Assembly: GCF_900106535.1 (NCBI RefSeq) | Contig: NZ_FNOH01000007.1 | Span: forward strand, 62,001 to 126,000 | Source: Myxococcus xanthus | GTDB taxonomy: Bacteria > Myxococcota > Myxococcia > Myxococcales > Myxococcaceae | Length of the DNA stretch: 64,000 bases | Direction of reading: 5' to 3' | Shown: positions 10,677-19,257 of the stretch, piece by piece | Position numbering within the stretch: the first letter of the stretch is position 1 | How the letters are laid out: each line of letters starts with the position of its first letter | Notes under the pieces: generated by a model | Seen by the model: only the letters and a program-made list of their open reading frames with translations | Told to the model about the DNA's origin: nothing | Databases searched by the model: none | Made by a program: the position numbers and the translations under genes

Positions 10677-10839
10677 GAAACAGATTGGAGCCCAGACGCG
10701 CGGTGGAAGTCACCGGAAACGAACAGGCGCCGCCGCCGATACGGGGGAACTGGCGGGTCCATCGTGGAGCGGTGGACGAAGTGGCGCATGCAGCCCGGGT
10801 GACGCGGCGCTCCATGGCCTGCACGGGTGCGGCGCCGGG

Positions 10840-11056
10840 CCCGTCCGCATCTTGGAGGCCCCATGCCAAATCGCCGCGCTCCGGGCCGCGGGACTTCCCG
10901 TGCCCCGGACGCTGTGGACGAATGACGCGGACGGCGCGCCGCGCATCCTGGAGCTGAACGGCTCGGCGATGTTCCTGGGCTTCGACGCGCGCGGCGGCAC
11001 GGACGTGGCGAGGCACCTGACGCGCGCGCTGGCGCGGCACGCACGCGGCGGATGGC
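10840..11056 (+). pseudogene. relic of RimK-type ATP-grasp protein
   Basis: An unstarted fragment in one frame reads QIAALRAAGLPVPRTLWTND, the segment that opens the central ATP-grasp domain in RimK-like ligases. It is followed almost immediately by RILELNGSAMFLGFDARGG and TDVARHLTRALARHAR, which normally ends the domain (the N-x-S/N metal-binding Asn lies in LELNGS). The roughly 150-200 residues that should lie between, including the ATP-binding loops, are missing. The frame then runs into sequence antisense to the next gene with no sensible end. I read it as the remains of a gene that suffered an internal deletion. Confidence 0.55.
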
Positions 11057-12433
11057 TCAGCGCCGTCCGAGGAACTGCGGGTCGGACCAATCCCAGAGCC
11101 GCTCCGGGTGTTCATCCACGTCGAGCGGCAAGCTGTTCCACCGGTACACCGCGCGCGAGCTGGCGCCGTGGACATGGAGGACCAGGCTCAGCACGGCCAG
11201 CACCGCGAAGGTGGCCGTCAAGCCGCGCCGGGCCTCGGGGCCTTTCCATTGGAGCGCGCGCACCACGGGGACGAGGAAGAAGACGAGGTAGGGCACCATG
11301 TCCGAGAAGAAGCGCGGGCCATACGAGTGCCCCGCCCACCAGTGCGGGAAGGTGGAGATGGCGGCCCAGTGCAGCGCGACCACCGCGACCAGCACCGCAT
11401 GCAGCCGGGTGAAGGTCCGGGCGCGCAGGTCCATCCACAGGCCCCAGGCACTCATCAGGAGCACGGGGGTGAACACGAGCAGCCCCCGCGCGGGGGACAC
11501 GAGGTTTCCGGCAAGGGCCTCGGCCACGCGAGAGGCGGACAGCTCCAGGCGCTGCGGTTCGTAATAAGGCGCCAGCACGGAGCCGTAGTGGATGAGGTTC
11601 ACCGCCACCCACGGGATGGCCACTGCGAGCGCGCCCGCGAAGAACTTCCAGGCCTGACGCGGCCAGGTCCACAGCACGTAGAGCGACAGCACCAGCACGG
11701 AGAGGCTGTTGGTGGGCCGCATGACGTAGGCGAGCGCCAGGGGAATGCCCGCCCAGGCCACGTGACGCGGAGCCTCGCGCGCGCGGACGAGGCAGAGGAG
11801 CACCAGGGTCAGGAACAGCAGCGAAGGGCCGTGCTGCCACAGGGCGCGGCTGGCGGTGGAGAGCAGCGGCGTGCAGAAGACGAAGACGGCGGCGAGCAGC
11901 AGCGCGCGCTGGCGGGACAGGTGCAGCGCGGTGCCCAGCATGAACATGACGACGCCAGCGAGCGCGGTCAGCGCGGAGGCGAAGAGGCGCTGAGGGCCGT
12001 TCCACGCGTCCAGGTCCACGCCGCCGGTGGCGTCGTAGATGTGACGCCAGTGCGCCAGGGGCTTCGCCAGGGCCGGGTGCAGCTTGCCCACGGGCGTGGC
12101 GAGGCGCACGAAGCCATCCACCAGCACCACCATGGGCACGGCGGCCAGGGAAGGGCCCAGGGGGAAGTAGTTGTAGAGGTGGCCGTCACGCTCGTAGAGG
12201 CCGTGACGGTACGACTCGAAGGTGGGGGCGTATTCGTCCAGGTCGAGGTTCCCTTCACGCAACAGAGACAGCGTGGTGGGGAGCGTCAGCTTGGAGTCGA
12301 AGGGCGTGTAGACGGGGAACGCCGCCAGCGCCGCGAAGAAGCCCACGAAGAGCAGCACCCGCCCCGCCCAGATGCGAGAGGTGGGGCGCGCGGGCGCGGA
12401 AGCCACAGGAGTAGAGACGGCGGATGAGCTCAT
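11057..12433 (-). CDS. polytopic membrane protein, GT-C glycosyltransferase-like
   Basis: 458 residues with about ten hydrophobic segments after a short cytoplasmic N-terminus. The first lumenal/periplasmic loop (FPVYTPFDSKLTLPTTLSLL...GNLDLDEYAP) and the late motif HWWAGHSYGPRFFSDMVPYL are the features shared by GT-C fold, lipid-phosphosugar-dependent glycosyltransferases and related myxobacterial membrane proteins. The acidic residues in the first loop are compatible with the catalytic Asp of that fold. Acceptor and donor are unknown, and a non-enzymatic membrane role is possible. It is transcribed away from the adjacent sitA6 gene. Confidence 0.75.
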   Translation of the reverse strand: MSSSAVSTPVASAPARPTSRIWAGRVLLFVGFFAALAAFPVYTPFDSKLTLPTTLSLLREGNLDLDEYAPTFESYRHGLYERDGHLYNYFPLGPSLAAVPMVVLVDGFVRLATPVGKLHPALAKPLAHWRHIYDATGGVDLDAWNGPQRLFASALTALAGVVMFMLGTALHLSRQRALLLAAVFVFCTPLLSTASRALWQHGPSLLFLTLVLLCLVRAREAPRHVAWAGIPLALAYVMRPTNSLSVLVLSLYVLWTWPRQAWKFFAGALAVAIPWVAVNLIHYGSVLAPYYEPQRLELSASRVAEALAGNLVSPARGLLVFTPVLLMSAWGLWMDLRARTFTRLHAVLVAVVALHWAAISTFPHWWAGHSYGPRFFSDMVPYLVFFLVPVVRALQWKGPEARRGLTATFAVLAVLSLVLHVHGASSRAVYRWNSLPLDVDEHPERLWDWSDPQFLGRR

Positions 12434-12612
12434 CGCGGCGGACCAACCTCGCGCGCTCCGGCAGCGACGCGTTGGAGGGCCGCCGTCTTAGTGGCTCGGA
12501 AGCACGAAAGCCAGGAGCAGGAGCAATGCCAGAGCGTGGTGGCACCGGGGCGCTCTGCGTCACGTTTGGATAGACTGCCACGGGTGGCAAGGCACCAGCG
12601 CCGGGGGCATGA

Positions 12613-13275
12613 ATGGGCAGCAAACGGGCACTCGTCGCGTGGTTGCTTGCGCTGGTCTTCACGGGATGTGGGCACACCGCGCAAAAATCCCAGCATGCAT
12701 GGGAACAAGTGCCACACGGAGAAGGCGAGTCATGTACTCGCGTGGACCGGTGTGTCACGTGGGTCTGTGCTGGAGCGACACAATGCGGCCTCTACGTCTG
12801 TGAAGACGCTGGGAGGCTGCTCGCCAAGGGCGGGGGCACCATCGCCCCGCCCGCCGCACCCGGCGCGGGGCCCCATCGGCGCTGGGGCAACGTCCAGAAA
12901 CTCCCCGGCGGAAATGGGCCCGTCTTCGTCTTCGACTGGCACAACGCCCCACAGTCTGAACACCGGGCTCCGCGCCTGCCCTCGGGTCCGGACTGGGTCC
13001 GGCATCATCTCTTTCCCCAAGCGGAACACCTCGCGAAGTGGTTCGCGAGGAGCCCTCGCGCACTGAACGTGCATGACTTCACCCTTGTCATCGCGCGAGA
13101 CACGCATCAGCGCATCCATAGCGGGACCCGAGGCGGAGCCTGGAACCAGGAATGGACCGACTTCGCTCGCAGGTATCCTGGCGCCTCCCAACAGCAGGTT
13201 TGGGAACATCTGGGGAAGCTGGTCCAGAAGTACGACCTGATAGGCCCCATCGTCCCCTACTACTATCTGCGCTGA
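12613..13275 (+). CDS. sitA6: SitA6-family polymorphic toxin lipoprotein (TIGR02269)
   Basis: 220 residues. The N-terminus MGSKRALVAWLLALVFTGC is a lipoprotein signal with Cys19 as the lipidated residue; Phe at -3 is unusual. A Cys-rich linker (CTRVDRCVTWVCAG, CGLYVC) precedes a C-terminal toxin domain with paired His at 131-132 (HHLFPQAEHLAKWF), His165 and His169 (THQRIH) and GGAWNQEWTDF. This His/Trp-Asn layout resembles HNH/Endo VII-type nuclease toxins (inference). Sit toxins are passed between kin by outer-membrane exchange and kill cells lacking the cognate immunity protein (known from M. xanthus). The next gene is a double-CXXCG SitI6-type immunity protein. No SitB partner is seen. Confidence 0.85.
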   Translation: MGSKRALVAWLLALVFTGCGHTAQKSQHAWEQVPHGEGESCTRVDRCVTWVCAGATQCGLYVCEDAGRLLAKGGGTIAPPAAPGAGPHRRWGNVQKLPGGNGPVFVFDWHNAPQSEHRAPRLPSGPDWVRHHLFPQAEHLAKWFARSPRALNVHDFTLVIARDTHQRIHSGTRGGAWNQEWTDFARRYPGASQQQVWEHLGKLVQKYDLIGPIVPYYYLR

Positions 13276-13300
13276 TGACCTGCCGCTGGAGGCGCAGCAC

Positions 13301-14029
13301 GTGAGGTTCTTCGAGGTTCTCGAGGATGAAGCCACCCGGAACACGGGCCGTATCGACGGAGTGAGCCCCTGGTGCATCCCGAGCATCGACTGCACCGTCT
13401 GTGGCGGCTACGGCGGCCTCGGAGAGGCCTACCCCACTGTGGACCTCGCGCGTTTCGCACACCGTGCCCTGCTGGAAGAACCGCGGAGCCAACAAGCCCT
13501 GTCACTGGAGGCGTACCGGCACCTGTGCGAGCAACTGCGGCCATGGGTCCCTCCGGCCGCCCCTTTGGAGCCCGGCACGCAACTGGGTCCTGTCGTTGGC
13601 AAGGCCAAGGGCCGTTTTGGAGACTTCTACTTCCAAGCGCCGTGGGCTCCGTGGATCCGCATCTCGGCCCTTGAGAAGCTACACGCCGCCGGCGTGAGAG
13701 GCCTGCATGGCGCGCCAGGAGATTTGGGCTATCGCGGCCAGCCTGCACCGCCCCTGCACTGCCTGGAGGTCCTCGTGCACGGAGCGTTGCATCCAACCAG
13801 CCACACTCCGGACTGGCAGGCCCCCTGTCCCCGGTGTGGCAGCCACCGGAACGGATACCCATCCGAGTCCGCCGTGCTCGCCGCAAGCACCTTGCCCGAG
13901 AACATCGACCTCTTCCGCCTTCGCGACTTCAAGACGGTCATCGTCGCGAGCGAGCGGTTCGTCGAAGCCGTGAAGCAGCTTCGACTCAGCGACATCGCGT
14001 TCCGCGAGCTTTCCGTCCGCCCAGGCTAG
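13301..14029 (+). CDS. sitI6: SitI6-family double-CXXCG immunity protein (TIGR02264)
   Basis: 242 residues with the family hallmark, two CXXCG motifs: CTVCG at 31-35 and CPRCG at 176-180, which probably bind one zinc. The C-terminal DIDLFRLRDFKTVIVASERF-like segment (here NIDLFRLRDFKTVIVASE) is shared with the second copy in this window. The GTG start has GGAGG eight bases upstream and lies 25 bp after the sitA6 stop, so the pair is co-transcribed. Its expected role is to neutralise the paired SitA6 toxin in the cytoplasm, specific to this cassette. Its TAG overlaps the TAG of the convergent mlaD-like gene within one CTAG palindrome. Confidence 0.85.
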   Translation: MRFFEVLEDEATRNTGRIDGVSPWCIPSIDCTVCGGYGGLGEAYPTVDLARFAHRALLEEPRSQQALSLEAYRHLCEQLRPWVPPAAPLEPGTQLGPVVGKAKGRFGDFYFQAPWAPWIRISALEKLHAAGVRGLHGAPGDLGYRGQPAPPLHCLEVLVHGALHPTSHTPDWQAPCPRCGSHRNGYPSESAVLAASTLPENIDLFRLRDFKTVIVASERFVEAVKQLRLSDIAFRELSVRPG

Positions 14030-15234
14030 GGTTGGGCCGCAGACTCCCCAGGCGCCGAGGGCGCCGTCTCCGCCGGAGCCGCGTCGGGCGCTTCGGAGCG
14101 TGGCTCCACGCCCTTCACCTTGCCCACCTGCTCCAAATCCTGCCGGTTGCTCAGGGAGAAGCGCACCAGCGCGCGGAGGATGCGGTTGCGCTTCACGTTG
14201 CCAATCACCTCACGCAGGTCCTCGTACACCGTCGGGTCGCTGATGAGCCCGCCCACGGTGCCGTCTCCCTTCGCCACGGTCGCCGTAATCTTCTTCAGGT
14301 CCGCCGCCGCGCTGCCCAGGTCCGCGAACATGCCGCTCGCGTCGCCGTACACCAGCTGGTGCACCGCCCCGTTGGGACTCTTCTTCGCATCCTCGATGAG
14401 CCCCGCCAGCTGCCCGGCCGCCGCCCCCAGCTCCGTCAGCGCCTTGGCGCCGTCCTGGCCGTAGACGAGCGCGTGGGCCGTGCCGTCTCCCGTGCGCACC
14501 TCGCGCAGAATCCCTTCCAGCTCGCCCACCGCGCCATCCACCCGCGCCGCCGCGCTGGACGCGTTGGCCAGCAGCCCCCGCACCTCGCGCCCGGCCTGCT
14601 TGTCGTAGATGAGCGCGTGCAGCACGCCCTCGCCCTTCGCCACCTCTTCCAGCAGCGCCCGCAGCGCCGCCACGCCGCGCGTCACGTCGTTGGCCATCTC
14701 CGGGTTGGCGTACGTCTCCACCGCCGCCCGCAGCGACTTGCTGATGGCCACCGAGTTCTCCATCACCTGCGACGCCCCGCTCAGCAGCGAGGACAAGTCA
14801 CCGCCCGTGGACGACTTGAGCACCCCACCCGCCTCCACTGGCGGTGACGTGGGGCTGCCCAGGGAGATGTCCACCGCCTTGTCGCCCAGCACGCCCATGC
14901 TGGACAACTGCGCCACCGAGTCCTGACGCACGCGGTCCGTGTAGCGCGACGACACCTGGAACTGGACCTCCAGCCGCGGGTCATTCGGGTCGGGCGAGAA
15001 GACGATGCCCGTCACCCGCCCCACGTTGAGACCGCCGAGCCAGACGGGCGACTCATCATTGAGGCCCTGCACGTTGGCGAAGTAGGCGCGATACATCGTC
15101 TTGCGCTCGAACAGGCGCGACTGCTGGCCGATGACCATCACCACCACGCTGGCGACCGCCAGTCCGACGGCGACGAACAGACCCGTGCGCAGCGCCAGGC
15201 GGCGCTCGGTTCCAGCGGGAGAGAACAGGCTCAT
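14026..15234 (-). CDS. mlaD: MlaD/MCE-family substrate-binding protein of ABC lipid transporter
   Basis: 402 residues. One N-terminal membrane anchor (GLFVAVGLAVASVVVMVIGQ) is followed by a single MCE domain (YRAYFANVQGLNDESPVWLGGLNVGRV... to GDKAVDISLG), then a long helical region rich in repeated segments such as GEGVLHALIYD, GDGTAHALVYG, NGAVHQLVYG and GDGTVGGLISD. It ends in an Ala/Pro-rich tail. MCE proteins form hexameric rings that pass phospholipids between the membranes. The start overlaps the stop of the ATPase gene (ATGA). The repeated G-x-x-H-A/Q-L-x-Y elements suggest a coiled helical extension of the ring across the periplasm (inference). Confidence 0.9.
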   Translation of the reverse strand: MSLFSPAGTERRLALRTGLFVAVGLAVASVVVMVIGQQSRLFERKTMYRAYFANVQGLNDESPVWLGGLNVGRVTGIVFSPDPNDPRLEVQFQVSSRYTDRVRQDSVAQLSSMGVLGDKAVDISLGSPTSPPVEAGGVLKSSTGGDLSSLLSGASQVMENSVAISKSLRAAVETYANPEMANDVTRGVAALRALLEEVAKGEGVLHALIYDKQAGREVRGLLANASSAAARVDGAVGELEGILREVRTGDGTAHALVYGQDGAKALTELGAAAGQLAGLIEDAKKSPNGAVHQLVYGDASGMFADLGSAAADLKKITATVAKGDGTVGGLISDPTVYEDLREVIGNVKRNRILRALVRFSLSNRQDLEQVGKVKGVEPRSEAPDAAPAETAPSAPGESAAQP

Positions 15235-16049
15235 GGCGCGCCTCCGGGGAACAGTTCCACGCGGCGCGCGTCGAGGAAGGCACGCACCTCCGGGACGGTG
15301 GAGTGGAGCATCTCCCGCGGAGTGCCCACCTGCACGATTCTCCGATTGGCCAGCATGGCGATGCGGTCTCCCACGGTGAACGCGCTCACCATGTCGTGGG
15401 TCACGACGATGGAAGTGCAACCGAGCCGGGTCTTCATCGAGTTGATCAACACGTTGATGGACTGCGTGGTGACGGGGTCCAGGCCCGTGGTGGGCTCATC
15501 CCAGAGGATGACCTCCGGCTCCGTGGCGATGGCCCGCGCCAACCCCACGCGCTTGCGCATGCCGCCCGACAAGCCGGAGGGCATCAGCCGCTCCGTGTTG
15601 GGCAGGTCCACCAGCGCCAGCTTCTCCGCCACGCGGGCACGGACCTCGTCCGCCGGCATATCCGGGAAGTGCTCGCGCAACGGGTACGCCACGTTCTCCC
15701 CGACGTTCAGCGAGTCGAAGAGCGCCGCGCCCTGGAACACCATGGCCACGTGCCGGCGCACCGGCATGAACTGCTCCTCCGTGAAGCGCGCCAGGTCGTG
15801 CCCCTGGAAGAGGATGCGTCCGGTGTCTGGCGACAGCAATCCGATGAGGCACTTGAGCAGCACGCTCTTGCCCGTGCCCGAGCCGCCCATCACCACCAGC
15901 GTCTCACCGGCGCGCACGTCCAGGTCCATGTCGTCATAGACGCGCTTGGCGCCGAACGCCTTCGTCAGGTGCTCGAAATAGATGAGCTGCTCACCCGGCC
16001 GGGGCGGCTGGAACGCGAACTCGGAAGTCGTCTGGGACGAGGAGCGCAT
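15231..16049 (-). CDS. mlaF: MlaF-like ABC transporter ATPase
   Basis: 272 residues with all nucleotide-binding motifs: Walker A GGSGTGKS, Q-loop in VAMVFQGAALFDSLNV, signature LSGGMRKRVGLARAIA, Walker B VILWDEPTTGLDP and switch His in IVVTHDM. LSGGMRKR rather than LSGGQ is typical of the MlaF/Mkl subfamily that powers MCE lipid transporters. It lies six bases after the permease gene and overlaps the MCE gene, so the three are one operon. It acts at the cytoplasmic face of the inner membrane. Confidence 0.93.
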   Translation of the reverse strand: MRSSSQTTSEFAFQPPRPGEQLIYFEHLTKAFGAKRVYDDMDLDVRAGETLVVMGGSGTGKSVLLKCLIGLLSPDTGRILFQGHDLARFTEEQFMPVRRHVAMVFQGAALFDSLNVGENVAYPLREHFPDMPADEVRARVAEKLALVDLPNTERLMPSGLSGGMRKRVGLARAIATEPEVILWDEPTTGLDPVTTQSINVLINSMKTRLGCTSIVVTHDMVSAFTVGDRIAMLANRRIVQVGTPREMLHSTVPEVRAFLDARRVELFPGGAP

Positions 16050-16055
16050 GGCACG

Positions 16056-16865
16056 TCACAGGCTCAGCGTGAGCTGGGTGATGAAGAAGTCCGCCAGGCA
16101 CACGGAGACGGACGTGGTCGCCACCGTCTGGGTGGTGGCGCGGCCCACGCCCTCCGTGCCGCCCTCCACGGTGAGGCCGCGGAAGCAGCCCACCAGGCCG
16201 ATGATGAGTCCGAACACCGCGCCCTTGAACACACCCGAGGCGAAGTCCGGCATCAGCACCGCGTCCAGCGCGCCCTGGAAGAAGAGGTTGAGCGTAATCG
16301 CGTACTGGATGTTCACCACCAGCGCGCCCGCCACCAGGCCCACGACGTCCGCGAACACGGTGAGCACCGGCAACACAATCAGGCACGCCAGCACGCGGGG
16401 CACCACCAACTTGCGCAGCGGGTCGGCGCCCAGCGCGCGGATGGCGTCCACCTGCTCCGTCACCGTCATCGCGCCCAGCTCCGCGGCGATGCCACTGCCG
16501 ATGCGCGCGCCCACGGTGAGCGCGGTGAGCACCGGCGCCAGCTCGCGGAACAGCGTGAGGATGACCACGCGGCCCACGGTGTACTGCACGCCGAAGCGCG
16601 ACAGGAAGTAGCCGAACTGCAACGAGATGACGAGCCCCGCGAACATCGCGGTGAGCAGGGCGATGGGCAGCGAGCGCACGCCCAGCGACTCCGTGTGGTA
16701 CACGAGCCCGCGCCAGTCAAAGGGCGGACGCACCGCGCGACTGAACACCTGCCCCGTCATCCGCGACAGGGCGCCCAGTGACTCCAGGCGCTCCTTCGCG
16801 CGGTCCATGAGGCTCGGGGGCCCGGAGGCCGCCGCCGCGTCCACCTCGGGCTGCCGCGTCGTCAT
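16056..16865 (-). CDS. mlaE: MlaE-like permease of ABC lipid transporter
   Basis: 269 residues. After an N-terminal amphipathic region come five to six hydrophobic segments with the conserved MlaE/YrbE core: TALTVGARIGSGIAAELGAMTVTEQVDAIRALGADPLRKLVVPRV, where the cytoplasmic coupling helix contacts the ATPase, then DFASGVFKGAVFGLIIGLVGCFRGL and GVGRATTQTVATTSV. The start overlaps the lipoprotein gene stop (ATGA). With the following ATPase and MCE gene it forms a complete inner-membrane retrograde or anterograde lipid transporter; direction cannot be told from sequence. Confidence 0.93.
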   Translation of the reverse strand: MTTRQPEVDAAAASGPPSLMDRAKERLESLGALSRMTGQVFSRAVRPPFDWRGLVYHTESLGVRSLPIALLTAMFAGLVISLQFGYFLSRFGVQYTVGRVVILTLFRELAPVLTALTVGARIGSGIAAELGAMTVTEQVDAIRALGADPLRKLVVPRVLACLIVLPVLTVFADVVGLVAGALVVNIQYAITLNLFFQGALDAVLMPDFASGVFKGAVFGLIIGLVGCFRGLTVEGGTEGVGRATTQTVATTSVSVCLADFFITQLTLSL

Positions 16866-17365
16866 CCCTTGCGCTCCGATTCGAAGCCGGCCAGCAGCGC
16901 GTCGAAGTCCGCCATGCGCCCGTCCGCGAGCCCCGGCGGCGACACGTAGGTGAAGTCGAACACGCAGTTGTCCTTCTTCAGCACCACCAGCTCCAGTTGC
17001 ACGGGCACGCCGTCCATCTTCGCCAGGTGGCGGCTGCGCAGGGCCTCGCGCCCATCCATGGGGATGCGCTGTTCAGCGATTTCCTGCCGGTCCGTGAAGC
17101 CCGCCAACAGGTGCCGGGTGAGCACCTGGAGCGACGGGTCATCATGTCCCTGGCACGTGGCGTTGACGGAGAGCGCGCGACCGGTGCCCTCCTCGGCGAA
17201 GGCGAGGTCGTTGTCCTCCAGCCGCACCTGCTCCCAATACGCGGGGAGCTTGCCAATGCGGTAGCGCACGGCGGGCTTGGTGAGGACGGAATCCTCGAAC
17301 GTCGTCCTGTGACAGCCCGCCAGGGGCATGACCACCAGCAGGCACAGCAACGTCATCCGCGGCAT
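16862..17365 (-). CDS. lipoprotein leading the Mla-type operon
   Basis: 167 residues from MPRMTLLCLLVVMPLAGCHRT, a clear lipoprotein signal with LAGC. An in-frame start 15 codons upstream exists but would add a charged extension before the signal. The mature part has a ligand-like beta-rich layout (YWEQVRLEDNDLAFAEEGTGRALSVN, then VPVQLELVVLKKDNCVFDFTYV), similar in pattern to small periplasmic lipoproteins of the PsbP/DUF1795 type, but I do not assign it. It overlaps mlaE by ATGA and so is probably a periplasmic or outer-membrane partner of the lipid transporter. Confidence 0.8.
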   Translation of the reverse strand: MPRMTLLCLLVVMPLAGCHRTTFEDSVLTKPAVRYRIGKLPAYWEQVRLEDNDLAFAEEGTGRALSVNATCQGHDDPSLQVLTRHLLAGFTDRQEIAEQRIPMDGREALRSRHLAKMDGVPVQLELVVLKKDNCVFDFTYVSPPGLADGRMADFDALLAGFESERKG

Positions 17366-17682
17366 GGCACCGTTCTTCGTGGCTCTCTTCCGGCCCTGCG
17401 ACCAAGTCATGCGTCACAAGTCGCGCACCTGCAAGGAATTCCATGTCGTGCGGTGGGGGCCAAACGTCCACTGCCACACCTCTGAATCCATCCTGGCACG
17501 TCACATTCCCGCCACCCGAGGTGCGCCGGCCGTCCGCCATGGCACCAACCAGTCTGTGCGAGCGTCCATCCGCGGGCAGTCCCCGGCCACGCCGCGCGGC
17601 CCCAACTTTGTCCCGACGCACGCAAGCCGTCCGGCTCGGACAGCAGTGCCCCACGCTCGACACACGGACAAGGAGGACTCCC

Positions 17683-18072
17683 ATGGACGGCGGACTCGCG
17701 ATATTCGGCCTCGGCCTCTTCCTGCTGGGAATCGCCAACCTGTACACACGACACAGCTACTGGCTGGCTGTCTCCGTGCTGCTCCTGTCGGTGGTGTCCA
17801 TGGGGTTGGCCTTCAGCGAGTCCAAGCGGCTGCGCGATGTGTCGCTGGGCGTGGGCGTCGTGCTGCTGCTGCTCACCGTCATCGCGCTCGCCGTGGGCAC
17901 GTCGTGGTGGCTGCCACTGGCCACCTTCCTCTTCGCCGTGGCGTATGGCGTGCTCTGGGCGGAGTACCGTTTCCCCTTCTTCAAGAACGTGGCGCCGGGC
18001 GACGTGCCGCACCACGCGGAGCGGCGCTTCCACGTCCACTGGCCCTGGCACCGTCGGCGCGTGACGCCGTGA
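17683..18072 (+). CDS. four-helix integral membrane protein, unknown function
   Basis: 129 residues with four hydrophobic segments (LAIFGLGLFLLGIANLYT; WLAVSVLLLSVVSMGLAF; DVSLGVGVVLLLLTVIALAV; WLPLATFLFAVAYGVLWA) and a His/Arg-rich cytoplasmic tail (HHAERRFHVHWPWHRRR). AAGGAGG lies before the ATG. No family is recognised. It stands alone on the plus strand between the Mla operon and recF, facing recF with 2 bp between the stops. The His-rich tail could bind metal, but that is speculation. Confidence 0.75.
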   Translation: MDGGLAIFGLGLFLLGIANLYTRHSYWLAVSVLLLSVVSMGLAFSESKRLRDVSLGVGVVLLLLTVIALAVGTSWWLPLATFLFAVAYGVLWAEYRFPFFKNVAPGDVPHHAERRFHVHWPWHRRRVTP

Positions 18073-18074
18073 CT

Positions 18075-19217
18075 TCAGTTGGCGGGAGGCGGCTCGGCGT
18101 CCGCGCGCACCGCCACCTGCCCGCCGTGCACGTCGAGCCAGAGCGTGTCGTCCGCCGCCGCGCCCCGCACCAGCGAGCCGTCCGTGGTGGTGAGCACCAC
18201 CTGCGCGCCGCTCTGGGCCAGGTAGCCCATGAGGTAGGCGTTGCGCTCTGGGTCCAGCTCGCTCGACACGTCGTCCAGCAGCAGCAGCGGCAGGAAGCCC
18301 ATCGCGGCCTCCAGGTTTTCGATTTCGGCGATCTTCCAGCCGAGCACCAGCGCCCGCTGCTGTCCCTGGCTCGCGTAGGCCCGCGCGCTGCGGCCCCCCA
18401 GCGTCACCGAGACGTCGTCCGAGTGCGGCCCCACCGAGGTGAAGCCCCGCTCCATGTCCCGCCGCAGGCGCGCGGAGAGGCTCTCCCGCAGCATGGCCGC
18501 CAGCGCCGTTTCGTCCGCGGCGGCGAAGTCGCCCTCCAGATGCGCGGGGCGGTAGTTGTACACGGCTGGGTCCACCGTGCGGCCAATGGAGGCGAAGGTC
18601 GCCTGCGCCCTGGGCGCCAGCTCCGCCATCAACGCGCGCCGCCGCGAATAGATGCGCGCGCCAGCTTTCGCCAGCGTCTCGTCGTAGGCCTCCAGATACA
18701 CCGCGTCCACGGTGTGCCCTTCGCGCAGCAGGCGGTTGCGGTTCTTCAAGGCCCGCGCGTACTCGCGGCTCTCGCGCAGGAAGGCGGGGAAGCGGTTGAA
18801 CACCGCCCGGTCCAGGAAGCCGCGTCGTGAGTCCGGACCGCCCTTCACCACCTCCAGGTCATCCGGCGTGAAGGCCACCACGGACACGCCGCCGAAGTAG
18901 TCCTCCAGGCTGGAGGCCTTCTTCCCATCCACGAAGGCCTGCCGCGTGCCGCCGCCCACCTCCACGGCGATTTCACGCTCGGCGCCCTTGAGCAGGAAGC
19001 GCCCCGTCACCCGCGCGCCCTGCGAACCCCAGCGCACCAGCTCCGACAGACGCCCCGCGCGCAGCGGCTTGAGCGTGGCCAGGAAGTAGAGGGCCTCCAG
19101 CAGGTTCGTCTTGCCCTGCCCGTTCTGCCCCACCGCGATGGTGGCGTGGGCGCTGGGCGTGAGCTGGACCTGGGGGAGGTTCCGGAAGTCGTGGACGTGA
19201 AGCGCGAGGAGGCGCAC
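18075..19217 (-). CDS. recF: DNA replication and repair protein RecF
   Basis: 380 residues, usual RecF length. Walker A GQNGQGKTNLLEALYF, the SRRGFLDRAVF segment, the ABC-type signature region ASQGQQRALVLGWKIAEIE and Walker B LPLLLLDDVSSELDPER are all present, as is the N-terminal LHVHDFRNL strand. RecF loads RecA at gapped DNA with RecO and RecR. The GTG start follows GGAGGGGG. The kinase gene ends 40 bp upstream on the same strand. In many bacteria recF sits directly between dnaN and gyrB; here each neighbour is 9-16 kb away. Confidence 0.96.
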   Translation of the reverse strand: MRLLALHVHDFRNLPQVQLTPSAHATIAVGQNGQGKTNLLEALYFLATLKPLRAGRLSELVRWGSQGARVTGRFLLKGAEREIAVEVGGGTRQAFVDGKKASSLEDYFGGVSVVAFTPDDLEVVKGGPDSRRGFLDRAVFNRFPAFLRESREYARALKNRNRLLREGHTVDAVYLEAYDETLAKAGARIYSRRRALMAELAPRAQATFASIGRTVDPAVYNYRPAHLEGDFAAADETALAAMLRESLSARLRRDMERGFTSVGPHSDDVSVTLGGRSARAYASQGQQRALVLGWKIAEIENLEAAMGFLPLLLLDDVSSELDPERNAYLMGYLAQSGAQVVLTTTDGSLVRGAAADDTLWLDVHGGQVAVRADAEPPPAN

Positions 19218-19257
19218 GGCCCCCTCCGTATAACCTCTCCGCTCCCCGGCGGGGGAC

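Noticed and set aside
12434..12612. SitB gene upstream of the first sitA6
   Set aside because: Only 179 bp separate the divergent GT-C gene and sitA6, with no coding frame; the same is true for the second cassette.
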